Notes: generated by a model from the sequence alone, not told the origin. A DNA stretch of 64,000 nucleotides from Paludibacteraceae bacterium (GCA_017454915.1 JAFTCC010000032.1:1-64000); one strand, 5' to 3'. Numbered from the stretch's first letter, positions 17,661-27,203 are shown. Program-made: numbers and translations.

Positions 17661-18056
17661 CTAACAAAGCAGTCTCCTCAATGTGTAAACGTAGTGTTGT
17701 TTTGGTAGAGTGAAAGCAAACGGTAGTACGGTGTGCCGTGCTGTTGATGCCATGATGGCGGCTTTGCGGCATTCAAGGCATGGCTGTGTGTGTGAAATCC
17801 TGTTCTTCCATTGCTTGAGCACATATTTGGCAGTGTGTTGTTTGTTGCCTTTTGCCATGGGCGACATGGAATGTGTCTGCAGTTCGGCAGGCAAACTAAT
17901 AGTGTTGTTTTGCGCTGCAATATCAACCTCCTGCTGTTGCTCGTCGCTCATGTATATGGCGACGTCAGCCACCGGTTCGGTGAATGACACTACGGCGGCA
18001 AGCGCGATAAGATATAGCGGTGCGCAAAGTGCGAAATATGTGAGTATGCGTTTCAA
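17661..18056 (-). CDS. Small secreted or membrane-tethered protein, unknown
   Basis: A 131-residue frame beginning at a TTG codon with a signal-like stretch (ILTYFALCAPLYLIALAAVVSF). It then has a polar, His-rich and Cys-containing tail (QPCLECRK). There is no recognisable domain. It begins 30 bases after the 3' end of rnpB, so it might be read from that promoter or from its own. A 117-residue frame lies opposite; I favour the minus strand because of the signal-like start and the gene direction of its neighbours, but coding is not certain. Confidence 0.5.
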   Translation of the reverse strand: MKRILTYFALCAPLYLIALAAVVSFTEPVADVAIYMSDEQQQEVDIAAQNNTISLPAELQTHSMSPMAKGNKQHTAKYVLKQWKNRISHTQPCLECRKAAIMASTARHTVLPFAFTLPKQHYVYTLRRLLC

Positions 18057-18085
18057 AATCTGAAACTGTTTATGGTCAAAAAAAA

Positions 18086-18437
18086 GTCAGAGGGCCTGTA
18101 AGCCGGGTTCTGTCCCGCTGTTGCGGTGTCTGCCATTAATCTGCGGCGCATGTTGCCATGCGTCTGTAGCGTTCTACCCTCCGGCTGGGGCGAGCAACCC
18201 TCATAGCGCCGGTTTACTTGAACTTGCAACCCTTATCAGGCACGGCTGCGGATGTCGCCACCCGCACGGTGGGCTCTTACCCCACCTTCTCACCCTTACC
18301 CGCTTGCACAGGCGGTTATTTTCTTCTGCCTTAAGACGACCCTCACGGACCGCTTCCCGTTAAGAAGTAAGGTGCTCTGTGTTGCCCGGACTTTCCTCAA
18401 CGCCATAGATGGCGCAGCGGCAGACCGGTCCTCTGAC
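18086..18437 (-). ncRNA. rnpB: RNase P RNA, bacterial class A
   Basis: The ribozyme that trims tRNA 5' ends. The universal 5' P4 segment GAGGAAAGTCCGGGC is present in reverse at 18384-18398. The 3' signature ACAGAACCCGGCTTACAGGC is present at about 18094-18115. The ends pair as P1: GTCAGAGG at the 5' end with CCTCTGAC at the 3' end, directly followed by eight T residues that can end transcription. The length of about 352 bases fits. The region 18438-18589 upstream shows no clear TAnnTTTG box. Confidence 0.95.
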
Positions 18438-18589
18438 TATAAGTGTCCTGTGAGCGGACTTAACATCGTTTGACACAATTTGTGTCCCTATACTTTGCAG
18501 TCATCAACCTCGAACCAAAATTCCTCCACGCCTTAAGCTATCCGTAGAAGTTACACGGCTGTTGACTAACGATTTTCGGCGGTAGATGC

Positions 18590-20599
18590 TTATTTAGTGT
18601 TCAAACTGCTCTTTATCAGATAGAAGCACAATAAAGCATACATAAGCAGTGCGAGCCACTGCGCTCCGTTGCATCCTGCCCATGTTGTGAGCGTCAAATC
18701 CGCTCCGGCAAATTTTATAGCCGCGCTAACCACGCCCATCAATGCTCCGCCGGCTATGAATCCGCTGCTTATCAGTGTGCCTTTTTCGACGCGTGCGGCA
18801 TTAAGTTTCTTGTCAGTGCTCCGTGAGCCTACGTACCAGCTAATCAGACCGCCGACAAGTAGCGGGGCGTTGAGGTCCATAGGAATGAACATTCCGAGTG
18901 CGACGGCGAGTGCCGGAACTCCGCACAGGGTGAGGATGATGGATATTAGTGCGCCAAAAGCGTAGAGCCACCATGGCGTTCCGGCTCCGGTCATAAGCGG
19001 TTCGATGACAGCTGCCATTGCGTTAGCTTGAGGAGCAACGAGAGCATTGTCACCCGTGAAGCCGTAAGTTTTGTTGAGTATCATCATTACCCCGCCCACC
19101 GTTGCGGCAGACACGAGGGTGCCAAGGAATTTCCATCCTTCTTGCTTAGCCGGGGTGGTGCCAATCCAATATCCTATTTTTAAGTCTGTTATGAATCCGC
19201 CTGCCATCGACAACGCCGTGCATACCACTCCGCCCATAACCAGAGCGGCAACCATTCCGGCAGTACCTTTAAGGCCTATGGCCACGAGCACCACGCTTGC
19301 CAGTATGAGCGTCATGAGCGTCATGCCGCTGACGGGGTTGGAGCCAACTATAGCAATGGCATTGGCGGCAACGGTCGTGAACAAAAAGGCTATGAGTGCG
19401 ATGACGAGGATACCGACAATGGCCTGCACAAGGTTGTGGACTACACCGAGGTAGAAGAACAAGAACGTGGCGAGCAGGGCAATCACAATGCCAATCATGA
19501 TGATTTTCATGCTCAGGTCGCGCTGGGTGCGCGCCACTTCTTTTTGAGCCGTGTTTTTACCCTTGAGTTCTTGTGCGGCGAGTCCCACTGCGCTCTTGAT
19601 TATGCCCCATGATTTGATTATGCCTATAAGGCCTGCCATGGCTATGCCTCCGATGCCGATGTGGCGGGCAAAAGTCTTGAAGATGTCTTCGGCCGCCATG
19701 TCGCTTACTGACCCTGACACAGCAGCGTCAAATGTCGGGTTGAGGGTCTGCATCACGTTGTCGCCGAGCAGCGGAATAAGCGGCACCACGATGAACCAGA
19801 TGAATGCAGAACCGGCACATATTATGGCAGCATATTTAAGTCCGACGATGTATCCTAATCCGACAACTGCGGCTCCTGTGTTGAGTTTGAAAACCAATTT
19901 TGCTTTGCTCGCCACAGCCTCGCCGAATGGCATGACACGCGTGGTGAACGTTTCTGCCCACAGTCCGAACGTCGCAACGATGAAATCGTATATTCCGCCG
20001 ATAAGTCCGGCAATCAGCAGGGGTTTAGCCTGACTGCCGCCCTTGGCTCCCGACACGAGCACCTGCGTGGTGGCAGTGGCCTCAGGGAAGGGATACTTGC
20101 CGTGCATGTCGCTCACAAAATACTTGCGGAAAGGAATGAGAAACAATATGCCGAGCACGCCTCCGAGCAGCGAGCTGAGAAAAATCTGCATGAAATTGAC
20201 AGACATTTCGGGATACTTGGCCTGAAGGATGTAAATGGCAGGCAGGGTGAATATCGCACCAGCCACAATCACACCGGAGCAAGCTCCAATTGATTGGATT
20301 ATTACGTTTTCGCCGAGCGCATTCTTGCGCTTGGTGGCGGTTGACAGCCCAACGGCTATTATGGCTATCGGTATCGCAGCCTCAAACACTTGACCGATTT
20401 TCAAGCCAAGGTATGCGGCGGCGGCACTGAACAAGGCTGCCATCAGCAGACCAAGCCCCACACTGCGGAAATTAACTTCCGGATACACTTTGTCCGACTT
20501 GAGTATCGGTTCATATACCTCGCCATCATGAAGTTCGCGGGACGCGTTCTCCGGCAATGAGATTTGTTCTTGAGGTTCGTTGTTTAAGTCTTTTCCCAT
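18590..20599 (-). CDS. OPT family oligopeptide (or metal-chelate) transporter
   Basis: A 669-residue polytopic inner-membrane protein with roughly fourteen or more hydrophobic segments. Family features include the N-terminal ARELHDGEVYEPI-like lead (here SRELHDGEVYEPILK), LGLKIGQVFEAAIP, and a later FPEATATTQVLVSGAKGG stretch that is diagnostic of bacterial OPT proteins. These use the proton gradient to import small peptides or metal-siderophore-like compounds; the substrate here is unknown. The length is normal. It stands alone between rnpB and the divergent ftsK gene. Confidence 0.9.
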   Translation of the reverse strand: MGKDLNNEPQEQISLPENASRELHDGEVYEPILKSDKVYPEVNFRSVGLGLLMAALFSAAAAYLGLKIGQVFEAAIPIAIIAVGLSTATKRKNALGENVIIQSIGACSGVIVAGAIFTLPAIYILQAKYPEMSVNFMQIFLSSLLGGVLGILFLIPFRKYFVSDMHGKYPFPEATATTQVLVSGAKGGSQAKPLLIAGLIGGIYDFIVATFGLWAETFTTRVMPFGEAVASKAKLVFKLNTGAAVVGLGYIVGLKYAAIICAGSAFIWFIVVPLIPLLGDNVMQTLNPTFDAAVSGSVSDMAAEDIFKTFARHIGIGGIAMAGLIGIIKSWGIIKSAVGLAAQELKGKNTAQKEVARTQRDLSMKIIMIGIVIALLATFLFFYLGVVHNLVQAIVGILVIALIAFLFTTVAANAIAIVGSNPVSGMTLMTLILASVVLVAIGLKGTAGMVAALVMGGVVCTALSMAGGFITDLKIGYWIGTTPAKQEGWKFLGTLVSAATVGGVMMILNKTYGFTGDNALVAPQANAMAAVIEPLMTGAGTPWWLYAFGALISIILTLCGVPALAVALGMFIPMDLNAPLLVGGLISWYVGSRSTDKKLNAARVEKGTLISSGFIAGGALMGVVSAAIKFAGADLTLTTWAGCNGAQWLALLMYALLCFYLIKSSLNTK

Positions 20600-20623
20600 A
20601 ATGTCTAAAATTGATAATCAGCG

Positions 20624-20631
20624 CAAAGGTA
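20624..20631 (-). promoter_or_regulatory. -7 promoter element (TACCTTTG) for the OPT gene
   Basis: TAnnTTTG on the minus strand, 24 bases upstream of the ATG at 20599. Confidence 0.6.
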
Positions 20632-20696
20632 CAAAAAAATAAGCGTATGCGCAATGTGCCGTATAATGTTTATTTTGATATTACGCAAAAAAAACG

Positions 20697-20704
20697 TAAC
20701 TTTG
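20697..20704 (+). promoter_or_regulatory. -7 promoter element (TAACTTTG) for ftsK
   Basis: An exact consensus. It puts transcription start near 20711 and argues for ATG 20760 rather than the ATG at 20718, which would be only about seven bases from the transcript end. Confidence 0.7.
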
Positions 20705-20759
20705 CATTCTTGTAAAAGTGAATGAATTATATCGCAATAACGAACGTATCAGAACGCTA

Positions 20760-23408
20760 ATGGCAAGTAAACCAAGTAATAAACCCCAAACCAATTCAGT
20801 AGAGCAGATTGACGAGACGAGCCGTTGGAAAACCTTTGTGGAGTTTTTCCATTCCGAAATGTTCCGCGTCATCACGGCGGTCATTCTTCTTGGCCTGTCG
20901 GCATACGCCTTTTTCTCCATGGTGAGTTTCCTGATAGCAGGAGCCGCGGACCAGAGCGTGCTGCAGTATGATAACCCAATTCAAAAACGCGCAGAAATTC
21001 ATAACTGGTGCGGTGTGGAAGGCGCTTTGTTTTCACAATGGATTATAAACGGGGCGTTCGGTTTGGCGTCGTTCGTGTTGCTGTTTGGCATCGTGCTCTT
21101 TGGCTTGTGGCTACTTAATGCCGTTAAAATAAAATTGTTGAGGCTTTTTATAAAAACGGTGTTCTGGACGGTGTGGGGCTCTGCCATGTTATCGTTTGTG
21201 ATGCAGTGGTTTGACGACAAGACATTTTTGTCGTTTGGAGGAGCTCATGGTGAGCTGTTGAGCGGCACGGCCGTGTCATACATAAACCCTCTTGGCTTCA
21301 CGATTCTTATGCTTGTGTGCCTGATAGTGTTCCTTGTGTGTATGCACAAAGGCTTCTGGCCGTGGGTTAAAAGCCTTTGGCCGAGGTTCATGGCATGGAG
21401 GGAGAGGCGTAAGCAGGAAAAGGAACGCAAGAGGCAGCTACAACTGCAGCAACAGCAAAAAAATACCCAATCAGACGAAGATGACCCGAAGAGTCCGGAA
21501 GAACCTGACGATTCAGATAAACCCGTTAATCCAGACAATTCAGATGACCCTGAAAATCCCGACGGAGTTACAATAACTTTTGGCATGGGAGAAGACAGCG
21601 GCACCGAGGGTACCGGAGACACCGGGGACGACGATGATGACAGCCAACCCGATAAACGGCCCTCCAAAAATACCGATACGGAGTTTGTAATAAACAATCC
21701 TGACAACCCTGATGAAACAGACGAACCTGAAACTCCGGCTACTAAAGACGGTGAAGACGGTGAGGACAAGGATGGTGATAAGAGTGGTGAAGAAGGCTCA
21801 GATGATGTGGAAATCAACATAACCAAGCCTGAGGACACGGACACCTCCAAGCAGTTGACCCCGCTTGAGCAATATGGTCCATACGACCCGCATGCCGAGT
21901 TGAGCCACTACAAGTTCCCGCCGCTTGACTTGCTCAAGACATATCCGGACGAGAACAAGCCCGTCATCGATATGGAGGAGCAGCAGGCTAACAAAGAAAA
22001 AATCGTGAAGACGCTTGCCGACTACGGCATTGGTGTGGAGCGCATCAACGCCACCATAGGCCCCACGATTACACTGTATGAAATAGTGCCAAAGGCGGGC
22101 ATACGCGTCAACAAGATACGCAACCTTGAGAACGACATCATGCTTTCGCTTGCGGCTACCGGCATCCGTATCATAGCGCCGATACCAGGTAAAGGCACCG
22201 TTGGCATTGAGGTGCCCAACAAGAACTCGCAAATCGTTTCAATGCACTCCGTTATCGCAAGCCGCAAGTTTCAGGAGGAGAGCAAATATGCCTTGCCGGT
22301 GGCTCTCGGGCGCACCATTACTAACGAGGTCTTCATGTTTGACCTTGCCAAGGCTCCGCACCTGCTTGTGGCTGGCGCAACAGGACAAGGTAAGTCGGTA
22401 GGACTCAATGCCATAATTACCTCGCTGCTCTATAAAAAGCATCCATCGGAACTCAAATTTGTGCTTGTGGATCCCAAGATGGTGGAATTCAACATTTATG
22501 CGAAGATAGAAAAGCAGTATATGGCTAAACTGCCAGAAGAGGAGGACGTTATCATTACCGATTCCACAAAGGTTATCCAGACGCTCAACTCGCTCGTGGT
22601 GGAAATGGAAGACCGTTACAAACTGCTTATGAAAGCCGGGTGCCGCAACATAGTGGAATACAATGAGAAATTTGTCAACCGACAACTGAGTTCCGCCAAT
22701 GGCCATCGTTTTCTGCCATACATAGTCATTGTGATTGATGAGTTTGGTGACTTCATCATGGTTGCCGGCAAGGAGGTTGAGATGCCGATAAGCCGTATCA
22801 CACAAAAGGCCCGCGCCGTGGGTATGCACATGATACTTGCCACGCAGCGCCCGTCGGTCAATGTAATCACAGGTATCATCAAAGCCAATATACCGGCCCG
22901 CATTGCCTTCCGTGTACAGTCGCAAATAGACTCTCGCACCATACTTGACGGCAAGGGTGCAGACCAACTTGTCGGCCGTGGCGATATGCTCTACAGCAAC
23001 GGCAACGACCCCGTGCGCGTGCAGTGTGCATTCGTTGACACGCCCGAGGTGGAGAGCATCACAAAATTCGTGAGTGAGCAACAGGCATATCCGCATGCGT
23101 ATGAACTGCCGGAGTACGTGCCTGAAAGCGGTGATGCGGAGGGCGGACTTAAGCCCGGAGAAGTGGACACAAGCCACCTCGACCCGATGTTTGCTGATGT
23201 GGCGCGGTTTGTTGTGACACAACAACAAGGTTCCACATCCGTTATTCAGCGCAAGTTTAATATCGGATATAACCGTGCCGGACGGCTTTCTGACCAACTT
23301 GAGGCGACGGGTATCGTTGGACCCAACAACGGCCCTAAAGGTCGTGCCGTGCTCGTGCAGGACGAGATGACATTGGCAGAGATTTTCTCAAGATACAACG
23401 TGTTTTAG
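20760..23408 (+). CDS. ftsK: DNA translocase FtsK
   Basis: About 882 residues from the chosen start (MASKPSNK). An N-terminal domain with about four membrane segments anchors it at the division septum. A linker rich in Asp, Glu, Pro and Gly follows (roughly residues 230-375). The motor domain has Walker A GATGQGKS and Walker B VIVIDEFGDF. The C-terminal winged-helix gamma domain, which reads orienting sequences on DNA, is seen as SVIQRKFNIGYNRAGRL. The protein pumps chromosome ends apart during division and helps dimer resolution. It is divergent from the OPT gene. The acidic linker is long, but linkers vary widely in this family. Confidence 0.95.
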   Translation: MASKPSNKPQTNSVEQIDETSRWKTFVEFFHSEMFRVITAVILLGLSAYAFFSMVSFLIAGAADQSVLQYDNPIQKRAEIHNWCGVEGALFSQWIINGAFGLASFVLLFGIVLFGLWLLNAVKIKLLRLFIKTVFWTVWGSAMLSFVMQWFDDKTFLSFGGAHGELLSGTAVSYINPLGFTILMLVCLIVFLVCMHKGFWPWVKSLWPRFMAWRERRKQEKERKRQLQLQQQQKNTQSDEDDPKSPEEPDDSDKPVNPDNSDDPENPDGVTITFGMGEDSGTEGTGDTGDDDDDSQPDKRPSKNTDTEFVINNPDNPDETDEPETPATKDGEDGEDKDGDKSGEEGSDDVEINITKPEDTDTSKQLTPLEQYGPYDPHAELSHYKFPPLDLLKTYPDENKPVIDMEEQQANKEKIVKTLADYGIGVERINATIGPTITLYEIVPKAGIRVNKIRNLENDIMLSLAATGIRIIAPIPGKGTVGIEVPNKNSQIVSMHSVIASRKFQEESKYALPVALGRTITNEVFMFDLAKAPHLLVAGATGQGKSVGLNAIITSLLYKKHPSELKFVLVDPKMVEFNIYAKIEKQYMAKLPEEEDVIITDSTKVIQTLNSLVVEMEDRYKLLMKAGCRNIVEYNEKFVNRQLSSANGHRFLPYIVIVIDEFGDFIMVAGKEVEMPISRITQKARAVGMHMILATQRPSVNVITGIIKANIPARIAFRVQSQIDSRTILDGKGADQLVGRGDMLYSNGNDPVRVQCAFVDTPEVESITKFVSEQQAYPHAYELPEYVPESGDAEGGLKPGEVDTSHLDPMFADVARFVVTQQQGSTSVIQRKFNIGYNRAGRLSDQLEATGIVGPNNGPKGRAVLVQDEMTLAEIFSRYNVF

Positions 23409-23441
23409 GAACACACAAAAACGCGATTAAGGTCAAATTCA

Positions 23442-23462
23442 GACACTTCTACAAAAAGTGTC
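23442..23462. terminator. Weak hairpin after ftsK
   Basis: GACACTT at 23442-23448 pairs with AAGTGTC at 23456-23462. It has no T run, so its strength as a terminator is doubtful. Confidence 0.35.
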
Positions 23463-23479
23463 ATTAACCATACCCTACA

Positions 23480-24406
23480 ATGAAAACCAACTTCTTATTA
23501 TTAGTTATGTCAATTTTCAGTTTCTTGTCATGCAATGGCACACAATCAACCAAGGCCCCTATCAATTCCTTCACCTATCACTATGATGGAACGATAGGTG
23601 GTAATTCGTTCACTTACTCAATTAAACCCGATAGTGCGGGACATGTCTTTCGGGCCGAGATGCTGGAGCACATGGATTATGGTGAGATGTCGTGTCCTCT
23701 TGACGAAACGTTCATGGAGAATCTGCGGTTAGTGTGTGAGAAACACGATATATTCCGTTGGAACGGATATGACAAAACTAACCCCCACGTGTGCGATGGA
23801 GATGGCTTTTCTTTGGACGTGGAATATGAAGATGGCTGTAGTGTGGATGTGCATGGCATGAATATGTCGCCCAACGGATATTGGGATTTTGACAAGGAGA
23901 TGCTGGCTCTGTTCAAGCCTGTTGTGGACTCTCTGCTTGAGGAAGGCAAACAAAGGCAGATAGCTGCAGGTGTGAGTGGGCCGATGACTTCTATTATTAT
24001 GAATTTTATTCAGAAGGGCACGTCTGGCAGCGATAGCTACGAGGTGTTTTTCCTGCGGCGTGAAATACGCTCTGGCAATTTTAGCGTGCGCATAAAGAGC
24101 CGCAGCGGAGAATTCTTCCCAGTTGGCGAGTGGAACTATTATGGTGATGCTGATGACGATAAAATTTGCTGGGATGCGTTTGCGGATTTAGTGAAGAAAT
24201 ATGACATCATTAAGTGGTATGACTATGATAAGGCTGCAGAGGACTATAACAATGCTGAGTGGTTCCAACTGAGTTGCGGCTTTAAAAATGGTCATATAAG
24301 TGCTCATGGCACAGAACATCCCGAAAACTATGATGCTTTCCGGAAGGACTTCCTCCAGCTGCTTAGAAAAGTGGTGGACAAGTCAGGAATTGAACCCAAC
24401 AAATAG
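23480..24406 (+). CDS. Putative lipoprotein with two copies of an unknown domain
   Basis: A 308-residue protein with a lipoprotein signal ending LLVMSIFSFLSC. Two related halves follow. In the first (about 30-150) a segment FRWNGYDK is followed by VEYEDGCSVDVHGMNM and then WDFDKEMLALFKPVVDSL. In the second (about 165-300) the matching pieces are IKWYDYDK, CGFKNGHISAHGTEHP and DAFRKDFLQLLRKVVDKS. The protein therefore arose by internal duplication. No named family is recognised. It follows ftsK by 71 bases and ends before a strong two-way terminator. Confidence 0.8.
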   Translation: MKTNFLLLVMSIFSFLSCNGTQSTKAPINSFTYHYDGTIGGNSFTYSIKPDSAGHVFRAEMLEHMDYGEMSCPLDETFMENLRLVCEKHDIFRWNGYDKTNPHVCDGDGFSLDVEYEDGCSVDVHGMNMSPNGYWDFDKEMLALFKPVVDSLLEEGKQRQIAAGVSGPMTSIIMNFIQKGTSGSDSYEVFFLRREIRSGNFSVRIKSRSGEFFPVGEWNYYGDADDDKICWDAFADLVKKYDIIKWYDYDKAAEDYNNAEWFQLSCGFKNGHISAHGTEHPENYDAFRKDFLQLLRKVVDKSGIEPNK

Positions 24407-24459
24407 ACTTCTGATTTTCGCCCATGTTCGGTCATTAGCCGACATTGTGTTAAAAATGC

Positions 24460-24499
24460 AATCAGCCGCTTCTTTCTGACTTGAGAGAAGCGGCTGATT
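24460..24499. terminator. Bidirectional terminator between convergent genes
   Basis: A perfect 14-pair stem, AATCAGCCGCTTCT at 24460-24473 with AGAAGCGGCTGATT at 24486-24499, separates the plus-strand lipoprotein gene from glmM on the minus strand. T runs are short on both sides. Confidence 0.8.
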
Positions 24500-24522
24500 A
24501 GTTAAAGACTGGCAGGAGGATG

Positions 24523-25911
24523 TTAAAGATTGGCTATTTGTTGGATTTCTTTAATTATTTCCTGTGCGATGTCGTCTGCCTCTTGCGGCGTGTGAGCCTC
24601 GCTGTACACGCGGATGATTGGTTCGGTGTTTGACTTGCGGAGGTGTACCCAACTTTCGGGGAAGTCAATCTTAACTCCGTCGCGGTCATCCACTTTGTGC
24701 GCTTTGTATTTGTCTTTTACGGCTGCCAGCAGTGCGTCAACGTCAAGTCCGGGCTTGAGGTCTATGCGGTTTTTGCTTATGAAGTATTTGGGGAATGTGG
24801 CGCGCAGTTCCGACACTTTACATCCTTTTTTTGCAAGGTTGGTAAGGAACAGCGCGATGCCCACAAGCGCGTCTCTTCCATAGTGTAGTGCGGGGTATAT
24901 GACTCCCCCGTTGCCTTCGCCGCCTATCACTGCGTTGGTGCGCTTCATCTCTTCAACCACGTTGACTTCGCCGACGGGAGAGGCTGAATAAGAGCCCCCG
25001 TGGCGTTCTGTAATGTCGCGTAGGGCACGTGTGGACGACAGGTTGCTGACAGTGTTGCCGGGTGTGTTGCTGAGCACGTAGTCGGCAACAGACACGAGGG
25101 TATATTCCTCACCGAACATGTCGCCGTTTTCGCAAATGATGGCAAGGCGGTCAACATCAGGGTCAACGACAAATCCGACATTTACCCCGCCTTTGCGGCA
25201 GCGGTCGGCAATTTGCGTCAGGTGTTGCGGCAGCGGCTCGGGGTTATGAGGGAATATGCCGTCGGGGTTGCAGTTGAGCTCTATCACGTTTTTTACGCCC
25301 AGTCTGTCAAGCAGCAGAGGTATGGCTATGCCGCCAACAGAGTTCACACAATCGATTGCAACTGTGAAGTTGGCTTTGCGTATGGCCTCTGCATCGACGA
25401 GTTTTAGCCCGAGCACCTGTGCCACATGACGTTCGGCATAATCTACCACGTGCCTTTCATGACCCAACTCTTCAACAGGAGCAAAGGTGAAATCTTCGCT
25501 TGCGGCTATGGCAAGCACTTCTTTGCCCTCTTTGTCGTTGAGGAACTCACCACGCTCGTTGAGCAGCTTAAGGGCGTTCCATTGTTTTGGGTTATGGCTT
25601 GCGGTGATGATTATTCCGCCAGCCGCATGTTCGCTCGTTACCGCAATTTCTGTGGTGGGGGTCGTAGCCAGGCCTATGTTTACGACATCAAACCCCATGC
25701 CCATGAGTGTGCCGGCGACGAGTTTGTCAACCATGCTGCCCGACAACCGCGCGTCGCGTCCAACGACGATTTCGTTAGATTTTAATTCGCGCGACCGCCT
25801 CTGTTTGGCATACGCTGCGGTAAAGCGTACGATGCTAACGGGGTCAAGCCCGTCGCCAACTGCGCCGCCTATGGTGCCGCGTATGCCCGAAATGGATTTT
25901 ACTAAACTCAT
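24523..25911 (-). CDS. glmM: Phosphoglucosamine mutase (phosphohexomutase family)
   Basis: A 462-residue alpha-D-phosphohexomutase. The active-site serine is Ser105 in TASHNPKQW, the metal-binding loop is DPDVDR, and the sugar-binding loop is GGEGNGGV. The phosphate-binding loop near the C-terminus is RKSNTEPIIRVYSEA. GlmM turns glucosamine-6-phosphate into glucosamine-1-phosphate for peptidoglycan and LPS precursors. A phosphomannomutase role cannot be fully excluded from motifs alone. Its start overlaps the DUF4827 gene's stop (ATGA), so glmM is second in a two-gene unit. Confidence 0.88.
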   Translation of the reverse strand: MSLVKSISGIRGTIGGAVGDGLDPVSIVRFTAAYAKQRRSRELKSNEIVVGRDARLSGSMVDKLVAGTLMGMGFDVVNIGLATTPTTEIAVTSEHAAGGIIITASHNPKQWNALKLLNERGEFLNDKEGKEVLAIAASEDFTFAPVEELGHERHVVDYAERHVAQVLGLKLVDAEAIRKANFTVAIDCVNSVGGIAIPLLLDRLGVKNVIELNCNPDGIFPHNPEPLPQHLTQIADRCRKGGVNVGFVVDPDVDRLAIICENGDMFGEEYTLVSVADYVLSNTPGNTVSNLSSTRALRDITERHGGSYSASPVGEVNVVEEMKRTNAVIGGEGNGGVIYPALHYGRDALVGIALFLTNLAKKGCKVSELRATFPKYFISKNRIDLKPGLDVDALLAAVKDKYKAHKVDDRDGVKIDFPESWVHLRKSNTEPIIRVYSEAHTPQEADDIAQEIIKEIQQIANL

Positions 25912-26441
25912 GATTGTTTATTGAATTTTATTTTAAGCTTATAAACGTAAGGTGTCAGCGGACTTTGGTCGGAGCCAAATCCGAGTATCGCCGGACAAAT
26001 TATTGTCGCTTCCGCGCCGCTCCGCTGCATCATGCCTACCGCAAGGTGCCATGCAGGACAACTTGCGTCGTCGGTTACACCGTAAAAAAATGAGGTGGGG
26101 TAGGCTATCTCGGAAGTGGTCCAATAGGAAATGGTGTCGGGGTGCTCCGAGAGGTCAAACTTCTTGTAACGGATATGAATTTTGTTGCCGATCTCGACAG
26201 TGTCTTTGCCAGTGCCCTTTTTGTCAAGACGGAAATAAAGAGCATCCTCGGTCTTGTAAAACTCGTTTTCGGCAAAAACAGAATCTTTAGGCATTGCCCC
26301 CAAAACTTTAATGTTGTTTCGAGAGATGTACGACTTTATGGTCGCTTTCTCTGCCTTCAGTTCGTCGGCGTAGGTGCCTTTGGTGCAAGCCACAACAGAC
26401 ATTACGGCTACAAGAAGGATTATTATTTTGATATTACGCAT
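25908..26441 (-). CDS. DUF4827-type lipoprotein, FKBP-fold-like
   Basis: A 177-residue lipoprotein (signal ending VMSVVAC, Cys19). I recognise it as the DUF4827 type that precedes glmM in Bacteroidales. The middle and end have the outline of an FKBP-like fold, with GNKIHIRYKKF and a closing PYVYKLKIKF strand, although the catalytic aromatic residues of true isomerases are not evident. Its function is unknown; envelope protein folding is inference. The coupling to glmM by a four-base overlap suggests shared expression. Confidence 0.75.
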   Translation of the reverse strand: MRNIKIIILLVAVMSVVACTKGTYADELKAEKATIKSYISRNNIKVLGAMPKDSVFAENEFYKTEDALYFRLDKKGTGKDTVEIGNKIHIRYKKFDLSEHPDTISYWTTSEIAYPTSFFYGVTDDASCPAWHLAVGMMQRSGAEATIICPAILGFGSDQSPLTPYVYKLKIKFNKQS

Positions 26442-26508
26442 AATTCTATATTTTTTTATCTTAAAATCATCTTTCGATTGTCAGACACGATATCGTGCCC
26501 CGATGTCA

Positions 26509-26561
26509 CTAAATGCTAAAATGTCAAATAGTAAATTGCTAAATGGTAAATCTAAAATGCT
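26509..26561. repeat. Degenerate AT-rich short repeat
   Basis: The motif CTAAATG or its variants (AGTAAATTG, CTAAATGG, CTAAAATG) recurs about every 8-11 bases between the FKBP-like gene and the DUF4827 gene. It is imperfect and low in complexity. No function can be assigned. Confidence 0.6.
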
Positions 26562-26566
26562 CTCTA

Positions 26567-27106
26567 CTAACGCCTTTTGACTCTTAAACTTATAATTGCC
26601 TGTGAGTAGGGCGGCACCTTGTCCGTCCCCTCGCGGCCATAAAGCAATGCCCATGGGGCAAGAATTTCAGCCTTGCCGCCCTCTGTCATAAGCGTGAGTG
26701 CGTAGTCTATTGCGTCAAGTGCCTGCTTGCGGCCCGCTTTGATTGTCATCTCCCGCTCTTCGGCTATCGTGCCGTCGGTGAGTTTGAGCGTGTAGGCGAT
26801 GCCAAGCTCTTGGTCTTGCTCTATTTTGGGGCCTTCAGGATTTTCGATGATTCGTATCCAGCAGCCATTGTCGTGGAATGTGAATGGCACCTCGCCTTGG
26901 GTGTTAAGGGTGTCGTTGGCTTGCTCTGCAAGCATTTTCAGCTGCTCTGACGCTTGTCGGGCGAGGACTTGGTTACCTTCCATCACCGCAATGCGCACAG
27001 AGTCAGGCTCATTGCCGTTACTCGGGCGTTGAGGGGCTATGCGCTTGTCGCAACTTTTGCAACCGCACAAAAGCGCAAAACACGATATGAGCAAGTAGTG
27101 TCGCAT
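26567..27106 (-). CDS. FKBP-type peptidyl-prolyl isomerase-like lipoprotein
   Basis: Starting from the second ATG (MRHYLLISCFALLCGC) this is a 179-residue lipoprotein. The C-terminal half has the FKBP pattern: a GIAYTLKLTDGT strand, a helix (LDAIDYALTLMTEGGKAEIL), the ALLYGREG loop and the closing YSQAIISLRVKR. Some members of this Bacteroidetes lipoprotein group (GldI-like) lack activity, so isomerase function is not certain. A TAACTTTG box at 27117-27124 lies so close that the upstream ATG at 27112 would sit four bases from it. It is divergent from hsp20. Confidence 0.75.
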   Translation of the reverse strand: MRHYLLISCFALLCGCKSCDKRIAPQRPSNGNEPDSVRIAVMEGNQVLARQASEQLKMLAEQANDTLNTQGEVPFTFHDNGCWIRIIENPEGPKIEQDQELGIAYTLKLTDGTIAEEREMTIKAGRKQALDAIDYALTLMTEGGKAEILAPWALLYGREGTDKVPPYSQAIISLRVKRR

Positions 27107-27116
27107 TGACATTTTG

Positions 27117-27124
27117 CAAAGTTA
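27117..27124 (-). promoter_or_regulatory. -7 promoter element (TAACTTTG) with almost no leader before the FKBP-like gene
   Basis: An exact consensus. Only ten bases separate it from the ATG at 27106 and four from the ATG at 27112, so the message would be leaderless or nearly so. Confidence 0.65.
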
Positions 27125-27203
27125 CGATTTTTTTTCAATTTATTCCCCTTGCTGCCAAAATGTCAGTAAAAAAGAATGAAAAATGGACTTTTTGGCATAA
27201 AAT

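Noticed and set aside
21245-21850. Ser-rich 201-codon frame opposite the ftsK linker
   Set aside because: Its Ser/Gly bias is only the complement of the acidic linker codons of ftsK.
22239-23297. 352-codon frame opposite ftsK
   Set aside because: Shadow of the conserved motor domain of ftsK.
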